Assembly (NCBI RefSeq): GCF_025118155.1
Contig: NW_026251426.1
Span: forward strand, 124,001-188,000
Direction of reading: 5' to 3'
Origin: Cokeromyces recurvatus
Taxonomy: Eukaryota > Mucoromycota > Mucoromycetes > Mucorales > Mucoraceae
DNA: 64,000 bases
Within the stretch, counting starts at the first letter, position 1. Every line of letters starts with the position of its first letter. Below are positions 31,911 to 42,992 of this stretch, piece by piece. A program made the position numbers and the translations under genes. Under the pieces are notes generated by a model that saw only the letters and a list, made by a program, of their open reading frames with translations, searched no databases and had not been told where the DNA came from.

Positions 31911-33214
31911 GTTATAAAAAAAAAATATTCTTTTTTTTTAATAGAAAGAAGGAGGTATATATATTTATATACATATACATATTTATATAATATGACATGC
32001 TCCTTTAACTTATCAGAACTTTTTTTTTCTTATTCATTATACAAGCTTCTGCTAGTAAAAATATCAGATAAGTTAGAGAGAGAAATAAAAGGAAGTTGAC
32101 ACCCTTATAACAATGGTATGTAACATACTAATAAAATAAGAAGCTAAAACCAGAAGGTACTTTTATAACGTAGCTTTTTTTTTTCCGGCCAAAATCAATA
32201 ATGAATGTTGTATTCCAGCTATTGTACCAGCTTTAATCGCAACAATTCATGTTACTAATACATATATATATGATCTAATCTTCCTATCTACGCATGTCAT
32301 TCAGACGTAGGCACTAACAAACATCTATAGCTTTTATTTTTAAAAAAAAACAATATTAGGAAATGCATCATCACTAGTAGTTATATACAAGTATACTCCT
32401 AGATTAACATATACTTGAACATTTTTAATTAACATGAAGGATAATCTATACAAAATTCTATTTTATTGGATGAATGTTTTGTATTCTTAATAACTAACAT
32501 AACAACTCAGAGAAGTATATCTTACATAATGATATATTTGAAATAATATATACATAAATACTTATACATATAAATACTCTTTAATAATAATAAAATAAAA
32601 CGATAGTTAAAATATTCAGTTAAGCTCGTGAATAATCAGTATTTGATTAATCATTTAAAGTCTTATTTTTATTGTTAAAAATACATCAATGATAGCCTTA
32701 TAAATTTAACTCTAATAGGTACTATTGACAGTAATGAGGCTTACACTTCTCAGCTACGTATTTATTTTATATAATAAGTAAACATCATCATATGTCTAAA
32801 AGTTTACAAGTTTATATTATATATTTCGATACTTATAATAGAATTAAAAACAACAACAACAAGATAACCGTGTCAGATATGAATCTAATGATAATTTAAT
32901 TAATATACTAGTATCGTAATGAAACTATCTTTCACTTACAATCACCTCAAACAATTATACACCATTATAATTATTAGCTAAGATATATGAAGGATAATGC
33001 TATAGGGCAAAAATAATAAGTAACTTACTGTTGTTACGGATAGATAATAAAGTTTCTAATTAATAGCTTGGGATATTTATGTGTATATTTATATTTACAA
33101 CTAATAAATTCACAAACGATAATAATAATACTGTATCTTTACTTTCTCTATATTTTATGAAAAATATAAAATGACAGTGTATATTCATTACTGTGTTAGG
33201 TATACAGGAGCTTT

Positions 33215-33245
<31 letters not shown>

Positions 33246-33330
33246 TCATCACCTAATTTAAAAATAAAAGACAAAGCAAAAATCATCATACAGGTTTATT
33301 AAAAAAAACAAAAAGAAAATAAAAAAAGAA
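31911..33330. other. Gene-free AT-rich interval
   Basis: Very AT-rich sequence with no supported frame. It includes a T run at 33218-33240. Nothing else recognised. Confidence 0.5.
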
Positions 33331-33402
33331 CTCTCCGGCGGGGAATTGAACCCCGGTCTCCCGCGTGACAGGCGGGGATACTCACCACTATACTACCGAA
33401 GA
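33331..33402 (-). tRNA. tRNA-Asp (GTC)
   Basis: Seventy-two bases fold as a standard cloverleaf. The acceptor stem TCTTCGG pairs with CCGGAGA, with one T-G wobble. The D-arm starts TAGTATAGTGG, the anticodon loop contains CTGTCAC with anticodon GTC, and the T-arm has GGGGTTCAATTCCCC. The discriminator is G. The sequence is very close to aspartate tRNAs of fungi. No intron. Confidence 0.96.
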
Positions 33403-34380
33403 CTCGCTTGAGTTGTCAATTTAAATAGTAAATATAAACCCGATTCAACTCTCTGTGGTCACTACAAGTAATGAGTATATCTTGTAAAAAATATAATACA
33501 GGATATAATCAAATTTTAGCAGTGATTTTTAAATGTTATTATTTTGATCACTTTTTATTAAAAAATGTTTAAATAAAAATAATATTATATTTTGGAGGTT
33601 ATAATAGTATTCATGTATCCAAAAAAAAGTATATCTCTACTGCCATTTTCTATCATTTTATTTAATTTTTAATTTTACAGCTATTTTGGCTGTAGACCAG
33701 GAATTTCCTTTATCCGGCATTTCCGCCAATAAAATTACATAAAATGAAAAAAAAATAAAAATTGCGGATTCTGAAAAAGTACTTTAACATTTTTTTTATT
33801 TATTTTTCATTTTTTTTTATTCCCCACAAATTTTATATGCGTAACTTTAATTATAGGCTTATAAAATGTAAATTACATTTCAATAATGTAAAATACATTG
33901 CAATTGTTTCAAATCATACTTGATGTTTTTTTTTCTCACTCAAGTTTTTACCAAAAAAAAAATAGTACACGTAATATAATAAAAATATGTATTATAATTA
34001 TATAAATAAAATAAAGAATTTTTATTATATGTAAATAAAAAAAAGATGTTTAATTAAATTGCATTCAATCTAATCTATTTTGCATTTCAATTAGATCGTG
34101 TAATGTGTTGATTTATTAATTGACTTTAATTTTGAAATGAAGAAAAAAAAAACTAATTGCGAATGTAAATTAAAGCAATTCCATTATTAGTGATTATATA
34201 CATTCGTTTACAATTAGTGAATTTAGAGAAAAATAAAAACAAGATTTAGCAATTATATAATTAATGTAGTTGTGTTCATTTCAATTAAATTCCTTTTTTT
34301 TTTTAAAAAAAAAAAATTCAAATTTAATCCCCCCTAGTAAAATTATTTTATATTTTACTTTTTTTATTCTTTATTTAACA

Positions 34381-35290
34381 ATGACCAACATTACCGACAT
34401 TGACAAATGCAAATGTTCTGCAATCAGCTCAAAAAAAAAAGCCCTAAAGACTTTACTATATATTTTCAAGAGGTAATTACTACAATTACAAGAGTAATGA
34501 CATCTCCATTGTTTAATGAAGATGACATTGGTAAATGAATTAACACATGTAATTAACAATTCTCAAATATTTTTAGTAAAGGATATTATTGTTCAAAGTA
34601 ACAGAAATTTTGAAAGGTAAAAGATAAAAAGTTAGTGCAAAAAATATAAATGTATTGCTAAGACTTTTTACATTGTAATATAGAGTTTGCTGCTATTCAA
34701 TAATTTAGTTCATTTTATTTCAATAGCGGACCAAAAAAAATTTTTTTTTAAAAAAAAAAGAGGTAATCACATCCTTTTTTCCTTTTTTTTCATTTTTTAA
34801 TACATTCGTTAAACTACAATTTTTTTATTGGAAAAGATGTTTATTCTAATATTGATAGCTATTACTCTTTTTTATATATGTATTTAAATTATAGGTCTTT
34901 GTTGATTATTTCAAATTGTAAGTATTTACATTATTTTGAAAATATATGTATCTTTTTTTTAATTTTTCTCTTTTCTTAAATCAAAAACAACTAAAATGAA
35001 ACAATTAAATAGGTATGTGTTGGTCTTTATTATGCAGTAGCAATATTTGATTCAGATCCGCAACAAAGACTTGTATTATTTATCTATTGAAAAAAGGTAT
35101 ATAAAATAACACCTTTATCTTTAACTATTTCAATATGTGTATTGATAATTCTTTATATAACAGGGAGGTCAAGTACAAGTGTACATCATTCTAATGTAAC
35201 ATTGAAAGGTATAGTGTGGGAAAAAAATAATAATACCCGAGATTTAACTAATATTCTTTTCTCTGCAGCACAAACATAGGTCTAGCCTTT
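34381..35290 (+). pseudogene. Exon-like fragments inside the candidate element
   Basis: ATG 34381 opens a short frame (MTNITDIDKCKCSAISSKKK). Later pieces are bounded by GT and AG and read VKDIIVQSNRNFER (about 34578-34618) and a short stretch near 34894. I cannot join them into a single phase-consistent message, so this may be a heavily eroded, intron-rich gene or chance. Confidence 0.2.
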
Positions 35291-35906
35291 TGTATTTTTT
35301 TTTTTTTGGTAAATATGATATTTCTATACTTTATCATATGTTGGCTTTTATTAATTATTTATTCTATTAATAGTGTATGCTTCTTTTGTAAATGGAATAC
35401 TTTTCTGTTGATCACTTCAATTGCTACTATTTTTTGTTTTTGTTCTGTATGATAATCCTTGCAATCTCTGTGTTCTTTTTCTTTTTTTTTCTTTTCCCCA
35501 AAGGGTTCTTTAATCAATGGCCATGTTATCAATAGAATATATATTCAAGGTAAGTGTAATATTTTACATGTAATGCTTATAGCATACTCTTTTATTATTA
35601 TATCATTTTATTATATAATTTTATTATTATTATTATTATTTGATATGTACCAATTTTTTATGTAATAAATAAATAAAAAAAAAGTAAATAAAAAGCCACA
35701 TTTTTTGTAAACAATGTATTTAATAATGTCCAATAAAGAAAGGCAATAAAGAAGCCTATTTAATATAAACAAAGCCTAAAAGGGAATAAAATACCATCTA
35801 TATAACCCAATAATGTATAACCATGTTTTGATGAGTCATGAAGCATAAAGCCAATGATAAACAACATGGTATGTAAAATATTAGCAAATGAAAAGCAATT
35901 ATAAAG

Positions 35907-36185
35907 TACAGGATTTAATCAAAACTTGTAAAAAACAGTACATGAAATATATAAACCCTGTGTGTATCTTGTAGAAAAAAGTACAAGAAATGTTCAAAAC
36001 TTGTATATATCCTGTAGAAAAAGTGCAAGATTTGTTTATATCTTGGTTATATCTTGTATGATTTTGAGGCAGGATTTATACATATCTTGTACATATATCT
36101 TGCACATACAAGAAATGTCTAATTCTTGTAGTACATGATATAGTGCAAGATATAATCAAATCCTGTGTTATATCTTGTAAAAAAT
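35907..36185. repeat. Cluster of TTGTA/TACAA motifs
   Basis: About a dozen variants of TATCTTGTA, CTTGTAG, TACAAGA and CAGGATT in both orientations lie within 280 bp, spaced irregularly. This is the right subterminal part of the candidate 2.7-kb element and looks like repeated protein-binding sites. Confidence 0.6.
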
Positions 36186-36405
36186 ATACTCAGATGATTG
36201 CAGTGTTAACCGGTAAGTCAAAATAAAATAAAATTTAAAGAAGATGTTTATTTAAAAGACAAGATCAAAGATAATGTTTATTTCATTCACATCAAAATCG
36301 TATTTATACTAAATAAAATATTGTAAAATATTATCTAAGTATGAACGTGTTCCAATAAGATTTGAACAAATATTAAAAGCCTTAAAGAAGTCTTTACGTG
36401 TTAAC

Positions 36406-36650
36406 ATGTTTCACTTTGGACCCTGTTTTTACGTAACCTTTTGTTATTGGTAATGGGCTTGAATTTCATTTTCCGCTTGGCTTCTTTCCTTAGACGAACA
36501 TCTACTTCTAATGGTACATCTTCATAAGTATTATCAGGCTCGACATGGAAATAAATTTTTTATTATATTCATAGACGGTTTCTAATAAAATTAGCCAATC
36601 AAATTGCTTGAAATTTGTGACGTTTAATTTGTATCGTAATTATTGAAAGT
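36406..36650 (-). pseudogene. Degenerate coding fragment, basic C terminus
   Basis: On the minus strand a frame reads KLNVTNFKQFDWLILLETVY, and after one frameshift near 36555 continues HVEPDNTYEDVPLEVDVRLR and ends in a basic tail (KMKFKPITNNKRLRKNR) at a stop at 36406-36408. There is no upstream start. It looks like the 3' end of a repeat-encoded or decayed gene. The family is unknown to me. Confidence 0.4.
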
Positions 36651-37091
36651 AAGTCTATAGAGTATTTGGAATTTCATTTATTTTTATATGTAAAGATTTA
36701 AAAATAATGACAATGAACATTTTCTTAATTTTATAAAAAGGCTTCAAAGAAACAATTTGTTTTTGCTTTCTCGCTTATCGACTATTTTGACGTAATTTAC
36801 ATATTAGAAATAAATAAAAAAAAGCTACCTTCGTTAGACTTCAAACAAAATCCTGCAACTTTACACACCTATAATACATACATATTTATACATATGTAGT
36901 GTTATTAAAATTATGACACTTTCATATTTCACTCCCATAAATAATAACAGAGGATTTTATTTAGACTTTTATAATTTTATCCTTTATTAAATAAAATTAA
37001 TAAAGTGAAAACATTTTTTTTTTTTTTTGTAATAATATATAATTAAAATTAACCATTATTTATTATACCTTATTAAAAGAATTAAAATAAA

Positions 37092-39606
37092 TTAAACCTC
37101 GGCAATATATTTGCCTGCTTTCATAATTTTAGTTACATTGCAAATTTTAGCCCAATACAAAACAGGATCTACACCTTGTTCTAAAGTCAAATCAGTCAAT
37201 AGTTGACCTTCCACTTCAAATCGGGCAGCAATTGGCTGAGGAGATGCTTGTTGAAGTGTTATAAATTGTGCCTTAATTACTAACTCATTTTCAGGAACAT
37301 CGTTACTGATTTGACCAATATGCCACCCCATTCTCTTCTGCGATAAAATGAGCTCACCTGTAGGGATACTTGAAGCATTTTGAACATCACTTGTTATAGA
37401 AGTAGCGAAAATAACGTTGCTCATTGTTGAAATATTAATATTTTTATGATATTTAACTAGTAAACGACTTTTATCGAGGTCACATTTCCACATAGGTTTT
37501 ATGATGAGCGGTAAATAGTCATTATTTAACCTTGTTTGATATTTTATGCACATAACATGCTCATTCACTCCTTCTTTGTCATAAAACAAATGTGTATTGA
37601 TTTTGAAAATAGTATCATTCACACTATATCCATCCAATACATCAACATAGTCTGTTGTCTCAATGGATTCTAATCTTTCATTACAATTAAGCTTGAAGCA
37701 AATTGGTATCTCACTTTCTGTGGGCCCTTTATACTGAATGCTAATTTTCCCCCAAACAAGAATATTTTCTGATATACCTCCCTTAGAAAGAGCATGTATT
37801 GTTTCCGTAACATTAACATCAATTGAAGGCACCTCATGCACTACTTCATCTAATTTTTCTTGGCTTGCTTCAAATGGATTAAATAAAGCTGAGGATGAGG
37901 TTGATATTATTGGTGTTTCATTCACACTAGACTTATCACTTTGAGAAAGTGGCTGAACTTGCTCAGCAACAGAATATAATTGAGTTGTCCTTATTCTATT
38001 ACATATGTTATGAAAAGAATAGATCATAGTATATATATGTGTATATAGTAATAGACTTACTCCCTTCGACCACGAGGCTTCCTTGTACTTAATCCAGCTA
38101 CATTTTTCTAAAAATAATACACATACATACAAACATTTAATTATCATTATCATTATCATTACTATTGTTATTTGTTTTACTTCTTTTAATAAGGTGGAAA
38201 CTCGTGTAAGGGCAACAGCAGATTGTGAAGCATCATTCTCTTTTATAGTTTCATTTTTAATGTCTACTCGTATACGTGGATTGCTAAATAAACTATCATT
38301 ATTTTCAGGAAGTTAGAGCTAAATATTAGAATCATTCTTCCTATCAAAAAAAAAAAAAAGGATAGCTTACCTTCCACCTTCGGAACTCACATCCTCTGTA
38401 TCTATCAATGAATCATTAGTTGTATTTGTATCGCCCATCCAAATTTCACGATTGGGTGGAGGAATAGAATAACCTTCTTCATCAACTACAATTAGAGGCT
38501 ATTCAAATAGAGATGTTAGATCATTTTTATTCATGAGTTATGTTATAATACATACTGGCTGTGATGAATGTATGTCAGTAAAACTGTTATTTTTTTCAAG
38601 TGATGAGTTAGATAAGGTTGCACTAGTATTATTATCTCCTATATTGTGTTCATTGGGCCCTTTGCTTGACATGTTATCATTATCATGGTATTCTGCTGCT
38701 GTACTATGTGTATTAGTTGAACGAATACTGATGGATCCAGCCATATTTTCCTCATTATTAGGAACATGCGGGTATTCTGAAGTTTTCTCAAAACACGTAT
38801 TATACTCATTCTGTGAATTATTAGGAGATGACTTTGTCTTACGTCTCATTGAGACAAATGATGAAAGAACTACACACCCATATTTAGTCTTACTTACTTT
38901 TCATAAATATATGTATATTCAAGTACTTACATCTCTTTTTCTCTTTTTTGTAAATGATGCAGATGAGGAGGTGAGTTTTGATACTTTCAAGCTCGTGCTT
39001 GAAACTGAGGGTTCTGGAACAATATTAATTAATTGGTTGCTATTTTCAGTTAATGGCTCTATAATGGTTGGATTATTATAACTCATATTGCTATTAGGAT
39101 GAGTGTGATGCGTACAGAATGCATCTATTTCGTCATTCACACTTAAGCTGGTTTCAACTGCTATACTACTCTCTGCTAACTATCAATTTATAATTAATAA
39201 CTAACATCAATAAATAAATAAATGAAAAAGAATGAAATGATAGATACAGATTATGTAATAACTAAACGTATGCACTAGTCTTATCCCTTTTTATTATTGT
39301 TATTCTATTACCTTAATAATCTTTTCAGCGCGAGATTTTTGTATATATTCGAACTTAGAAATCATGTTTTTTAAATTCTCTAATCTAAATTCATCGATAT
39401 TTTGATGTTTCTAGTAATAGTATTTAGTCTGTATTATTAAAGTATTTTATTAGTTGTTATAATACCTTTAAATATTCTGGAGCATCTCTATTCCATTCTG
39501 CTAATTTCTTTTCTTGCTGCTTCATGTATTCAGCAACTTTTCCTTCACTTTTAGTACTTTTCTTGTGCTATTTAATTAAAATCATTATATTAATTTGTGT
39601 GTGTAT

Positions 39607-39645
<39 letters not shown>

Positions 39646-40395
39646 GTATAATATATTTTACTTTTTGGATTTTATTTTCCAAATCATCATATCCTCGAGC
39701 AATTTTTTGAAGATGACTATTTAGCTTGATACAATTCTATTAATATTTGCATTTATAAACATAACGATTATTACCTCATGTGTATCAGTATAGTCAGGAT
39801 TATTGAGAATAGACATTTTTAATGGTTTTTCAATTTGTTCAGTAACTATTGTGGAATATTCACTATGAATAGTAGCTAGTTGAGAAAGCTCATTATGAAG
39901 AGTTTCCCATATTGGTAAAAATGTTCTATAAATAATATTCATCAGTTATTTTTTTTTGGATACTGTTTAATCAGATTTTCTTTTACCCTAAAGCTGATTT
40001 GTTTGAAATATAATTTTTCTTCATTAATTTTGCAATACTTTTAGCATATGCATCTTCAATTTGTGCTCTATAAATATGTGTATATGAATATATAAGTTGC
40101 TTAATAGATATTACATTCTTTGTTATATTTTTTTTTCTCTATACCTGTCCTTAAAGTATTCCGCAAATTCTTCATTTAACTTCAAGGCAGATAATAAGCG
40201 AGCATGCGGGGAATCAATCCCATTCCTGGGATAAGCAGTCTATACGTATAAATATATATGTATATGTATCTTATATGATTAGCTACACTGCTGTTCGTAA
40301 TAGTATATTGGAAATATGTATATAAGCATACGCTTAATTTGCCTTACAATAAATGTACTGACATAAGAGCTTTTTTCTTTAATCCCAATTGTCAT
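37092..40395 (-). CDS. Muniscin (Syp1/FCHo-like) endocytic adaptor
   Basis: Thirteen exons (40395-40348, 40239-40145, 40067-39987, 39925-39775, 39736-39662, 39567-39466, 39410-39312, 39179-38931, 38888-38556, 38498-38371, 38292-38181, 38107-38061, 37995-37092) give 807 residues, all in phase. Muniscins start clathrin-coated pits: an F-BAR domain bends membrane and a mu-homology domain binds cargo and Eps15-type partners. Residues about 1-265 form the F-BAR (YPRNGIDSPHARLLSALKLN, FAEYFKDRAQIEDAYAKSIA, and long helices with WNRDAPEYLKKHQ). A Ser/Asn-rich, basic linker follows. The C-terminal ~270 residues are the mu-homology domain (GGISENILVWGKISIQY, LLVKYHKN, GWHIGQISNDVPENELVIKA, ARFEVEGQLLTDL). 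The acceptor of exon 11 (AATGATAG) was chosen to avoid a stop. Confidence 0.92.
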
Positions 40396-40862
40396 GATAA
40401 TTTAGAATGGAAGAGAAAAAGAAAAAATAAAATAAAATTCTGTAAATATATTTAAAAGGAGAGAAGAGGGAATGGAATGGGAGAAGAAAATAACAGTGGT
40501 GAAGAAGAAGAAAAAAGAAGAAAAAAAAAAAAGGGCCTTAATAAATAATTTAGCCAACCAATTTCTTCGATTTGTGAGAATGGTGTACAAAGTTTCATGC
40601 TTTCTACATGCGTAAACAAATCTTGATAAAATATGTGCAAATGAATAAACTAAGATACTTTATTATAAAATGAAAAGAATTAATACAATCTACAAGTTCT
40701 TTTTTTTTTCCTTTTTTTTTTTTTGGAACTTCTTCTAATAATCTTTGAACATATTTTATAAAAAAGGTGAAGTTCCACGAGGAAAATTGCACAAAAAAAA
40801 AATAGTTTGTATAAGCTGACTCTCATATTTAGGCAGAATAATGATCCTGTTAAATCAAATTA
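40396..40862. other. Short intergenic region between two minus-strand genes
   Basis: Promoter side of the muniscin gene and 3' side of the arrestin gene. It contains A/T runs but no coding frame. Confidence 0.5.
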
Positions 40863-42497
40863 TTAGTTATTATTTGTATTCTGTTGCAAATTCATGTCAG
40901 TATTAGATGGATATATAGGAACAGGTGGAAGTAGTTGAATAGCAGCTAAATAACTTGGTGGCTCATCTACAATTGTTTCATAGTCAGGTAAAGCAGGTAC
41001 ACTGCCTTCTTTATATTCTTCTCTTGATGTCACAATAATTGGAACACTTAAATGACATTCATAAGCTCCTTCTTCAAGATCACGATGAAATTTAAAAGGG
41101 TTGAAATGATGATGCATTGTAAGTGAATGACCTAAATGTCGATCTATTTGGCAATTGTCATCATCATTGTTATTTACTTCTGACGAACCCACTTCATTCT
41201 CTCTGAATCTATTGTTTCCTCGAAGAAGTTCTTCATGTAGCTTTAAATTAGATACTTTTACAGTATTTGTTTGAAATGCATTCATTTGCTCCAAAGATGT
41301 AGAAACAGAATATGAGGATGACAAAGAATCACTCGATGTTGAATCAAAGGACGTCTCTGATAATGAAGATGAACGGCTTAATGAGGGTGAAGAAGAATGT
41401 TCTGTGTTGAATCTCATATTAATTGGGGAGACAACAGACAGTGAACTTGAGCTATTGTGTTGTTTCAAGGATAAATGAGTTAAAAATGATTTCCCACCAT
41501 TATTTATACTAGTATCATTAGTGTCCGTTGACTTTTTTTTTGATACAATATGATTAGTGCTTATGATCATTCGAATAACTAAAAAGTGGCGAACGATGAT
41601 AAGACTTGCACTATTATCTGTATGAACACGAGGATAAAGTCGAAATATAGCATTATAATTATGTAATTCGGTTGGATTATATTCTGGATGTTTTGAAGGA
41701 AAGAACGTGCTGCAACCCAGTGGATACCGAACTTCATCACAATAGGAGGCTTGATTGATTAAAGAGCTTTTACCTGTTGTTCTATATTTTATTTTTTCTT
41801 GAAGACCACAAGTTACCATTTTGAGTGAATATTTTGTGGGATCCTTTAGCTGAATATTAAGTCCTAATGCTAATAATCCACCTTCACAATAAACCATAGA
41901 CGGCGCAGTGGCAGAATATGTAACGATGTCAGGGTGCATTTTCCCATGTATTACTTGTGTATCTCGAGCTAAAGGATCAAGGTTATTCATTAAGCATCTA
42001 CGAATAATGACAGGACATGCCGTATGAATATCTGGGGTGAACATACTTCGAGTAGCGGTTGCGCTCAACTCATATTCAATAGATCCATATTTTCCTTTAA
42101 AAGTTTGTGGAATAGTTGGTGGAATATTAAATGAAAATGGAAATTTATATGTTCCTGGTTCAAATTCAGTTGATTTTAGAGCATGTTCATTACCAGTACT
42201 GTCAGCTATTTCATTAAAATGAACAATTCGTTTCTTATATATACTACGGCTCTCTGATCCATCAGGGGTAGGTACACCCATACTATTTGTAGTTCTAAAA
42301 CTGACTTGACATATTCCTGTTAAAGTTGTATCAAGTGCTTTTATTTTTATATGATGATGTACATTTAAAAGTAATTCGCCATTTAATGAGCATCCTTCAG
42401 ATACATCATGAGCAAACCCTCGTAAAATACCCCGAAAATCTGGATTAATTTTTAAAGTTAACGAAGCGTCTTCAGATTTATGTAGTGTTTTTATCAT
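40863..42497 (-). CDS. Alpha-arrestin, Rsp5-adaptor type (ART)
   Basis: A single exon of 544 residues. Alpha-arrestins bring the ubiquitin ligase Rsp5/Nedd4 to plasma-membrane transporters so that these are ubiquitinated and internalised. Residues about 10-170 form the N-terminal arrestin sheet (FRGILRGFAHDVSEGCSLNG, FEPGTYKFPFSFNIPPTIPQ, KGKYGSIEYELSATATR), and about 190-340 the C-terminal sheet (MVYCEGGLLALGLNIQLKD). A long Ser/Thr/Asn-rich loop follows, then the sheet closes with ECHLSVPIIVTSREEYKEG. A PPSY motif near residue 513 is the WW-domain ligand, backed by PALPDYE upstream. The neighbour muniscin also works in endocytosis, but they are separate genes and no shared control is visible. 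Confidence 0.93.
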   Translation of the reverse strand: MIKTLHKSEDASLTLKINPDFRGILRGFAHDVSEGCSLNGELLLNVHHHIKIKALDTTLTGICQVSFRTTNSMGVPTPDGSESRSIYKKRIVHFNEIADSTGNEHALKSTEFEPGTYKFPFSFNIPPTIPQTFKGKYGSIEYELSATATRSMFTPDIHTACPVIIRRCLMNNLDPLARDTQVIHGKMHPDIVTYSATAPSMVYCEGGLLALGLNIQLKDPTKYSLKMVTCGLQEKIKYRTTGKSSLINQASYCDEVRYPLGCSTFFPSKHPEYNPTELHNYNAIFRLYPRVHTDNSASLIIVRHFLVIRMIISTNHIVSKKKSTDTNDTSINNGGKSFLTHLSLKQHNSSSSLSVVSPINMRFNTEHSSSPSLSRSSSLSETSFDSTSSDSLSSSYSVSTSLEQMNAFQTNTVKVSNLKLHEELLRGNNRFRENEVGSSEVNNNDDDNCQIDRHLGHSLTMHHHFNPFKFHRDLEEGAYECHLSVPIIVTSREEYKEGSVPALPDYETIVDEPPSYLAAIQLLPPVPIYPSNTDMNLQQNTNNN

Positions 42498-42580
42498 AGT
42501 TTAATAAAAAGAAATAATAATAAAGAAAATGATGCTATATTATAATTTATTTTTGTCTTTTAATGTTAATGGGTTATGTT

Positions 42581-42619
<39 letters not shown>

Positions 42620-42933
42620 GTTTGTTTTGTTTTGCATAGTATATATACTCTAAATATTTTGAATTTGAAACTATCAAATTTCCCTTATTTTCCCATGTTT
42701 TCTACAAAGACAGAAAAATATACGAGTAATCCCTGACTGTGTCTTGATTCAATAAATTTAAATAATTCTAGACGTCAAATACTAATTATGAAGTATATTT
42801 GATGAATAAACTGTCATAGGCCATAGTTTGAAAGAACAATAGGGCATTTGGTTTATTTGCTTAACATTTATGCCGCCTTATTATTTTAATTGATAATCAT
42901 CTTTTGCTCCGATTGATTCGATTTGTAACCTCA

Positions 42934-42992
<59 letters not shown>

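Larger units (their letters stand above)
33472..36192. mobile_element. Candidate 2.7-kb element with imperfect terminal inverted repeats
   Basis: The left end (33472-33513, TGAGTATATCTTGTAAAAAA...) and the reverse complement of the right end (36192-36151, TGAGTATATTTTTTACAAGA...) agree at 33 of 42 positions. The right 280 bp are packed with the word TTGTA and its complement. The left end begins 69 bp beyond the tRNA-Asp gene. No transposase frame is open inside; a few short exon-like pieces occur around 34380-35400. No target duplication is evident at the borders. It is most simply a non-autonomous or decayed DNA transposon, but the boundary call is by eye. Confidence 0.45.

Noticed and set aside
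33472..33513. CRISPR-like or satellite array near the tRNA
   Set aside because: The motifs are irregular in spacing and orientation, with no fixed repeat and spacer length, and the organism is eukaryotic.
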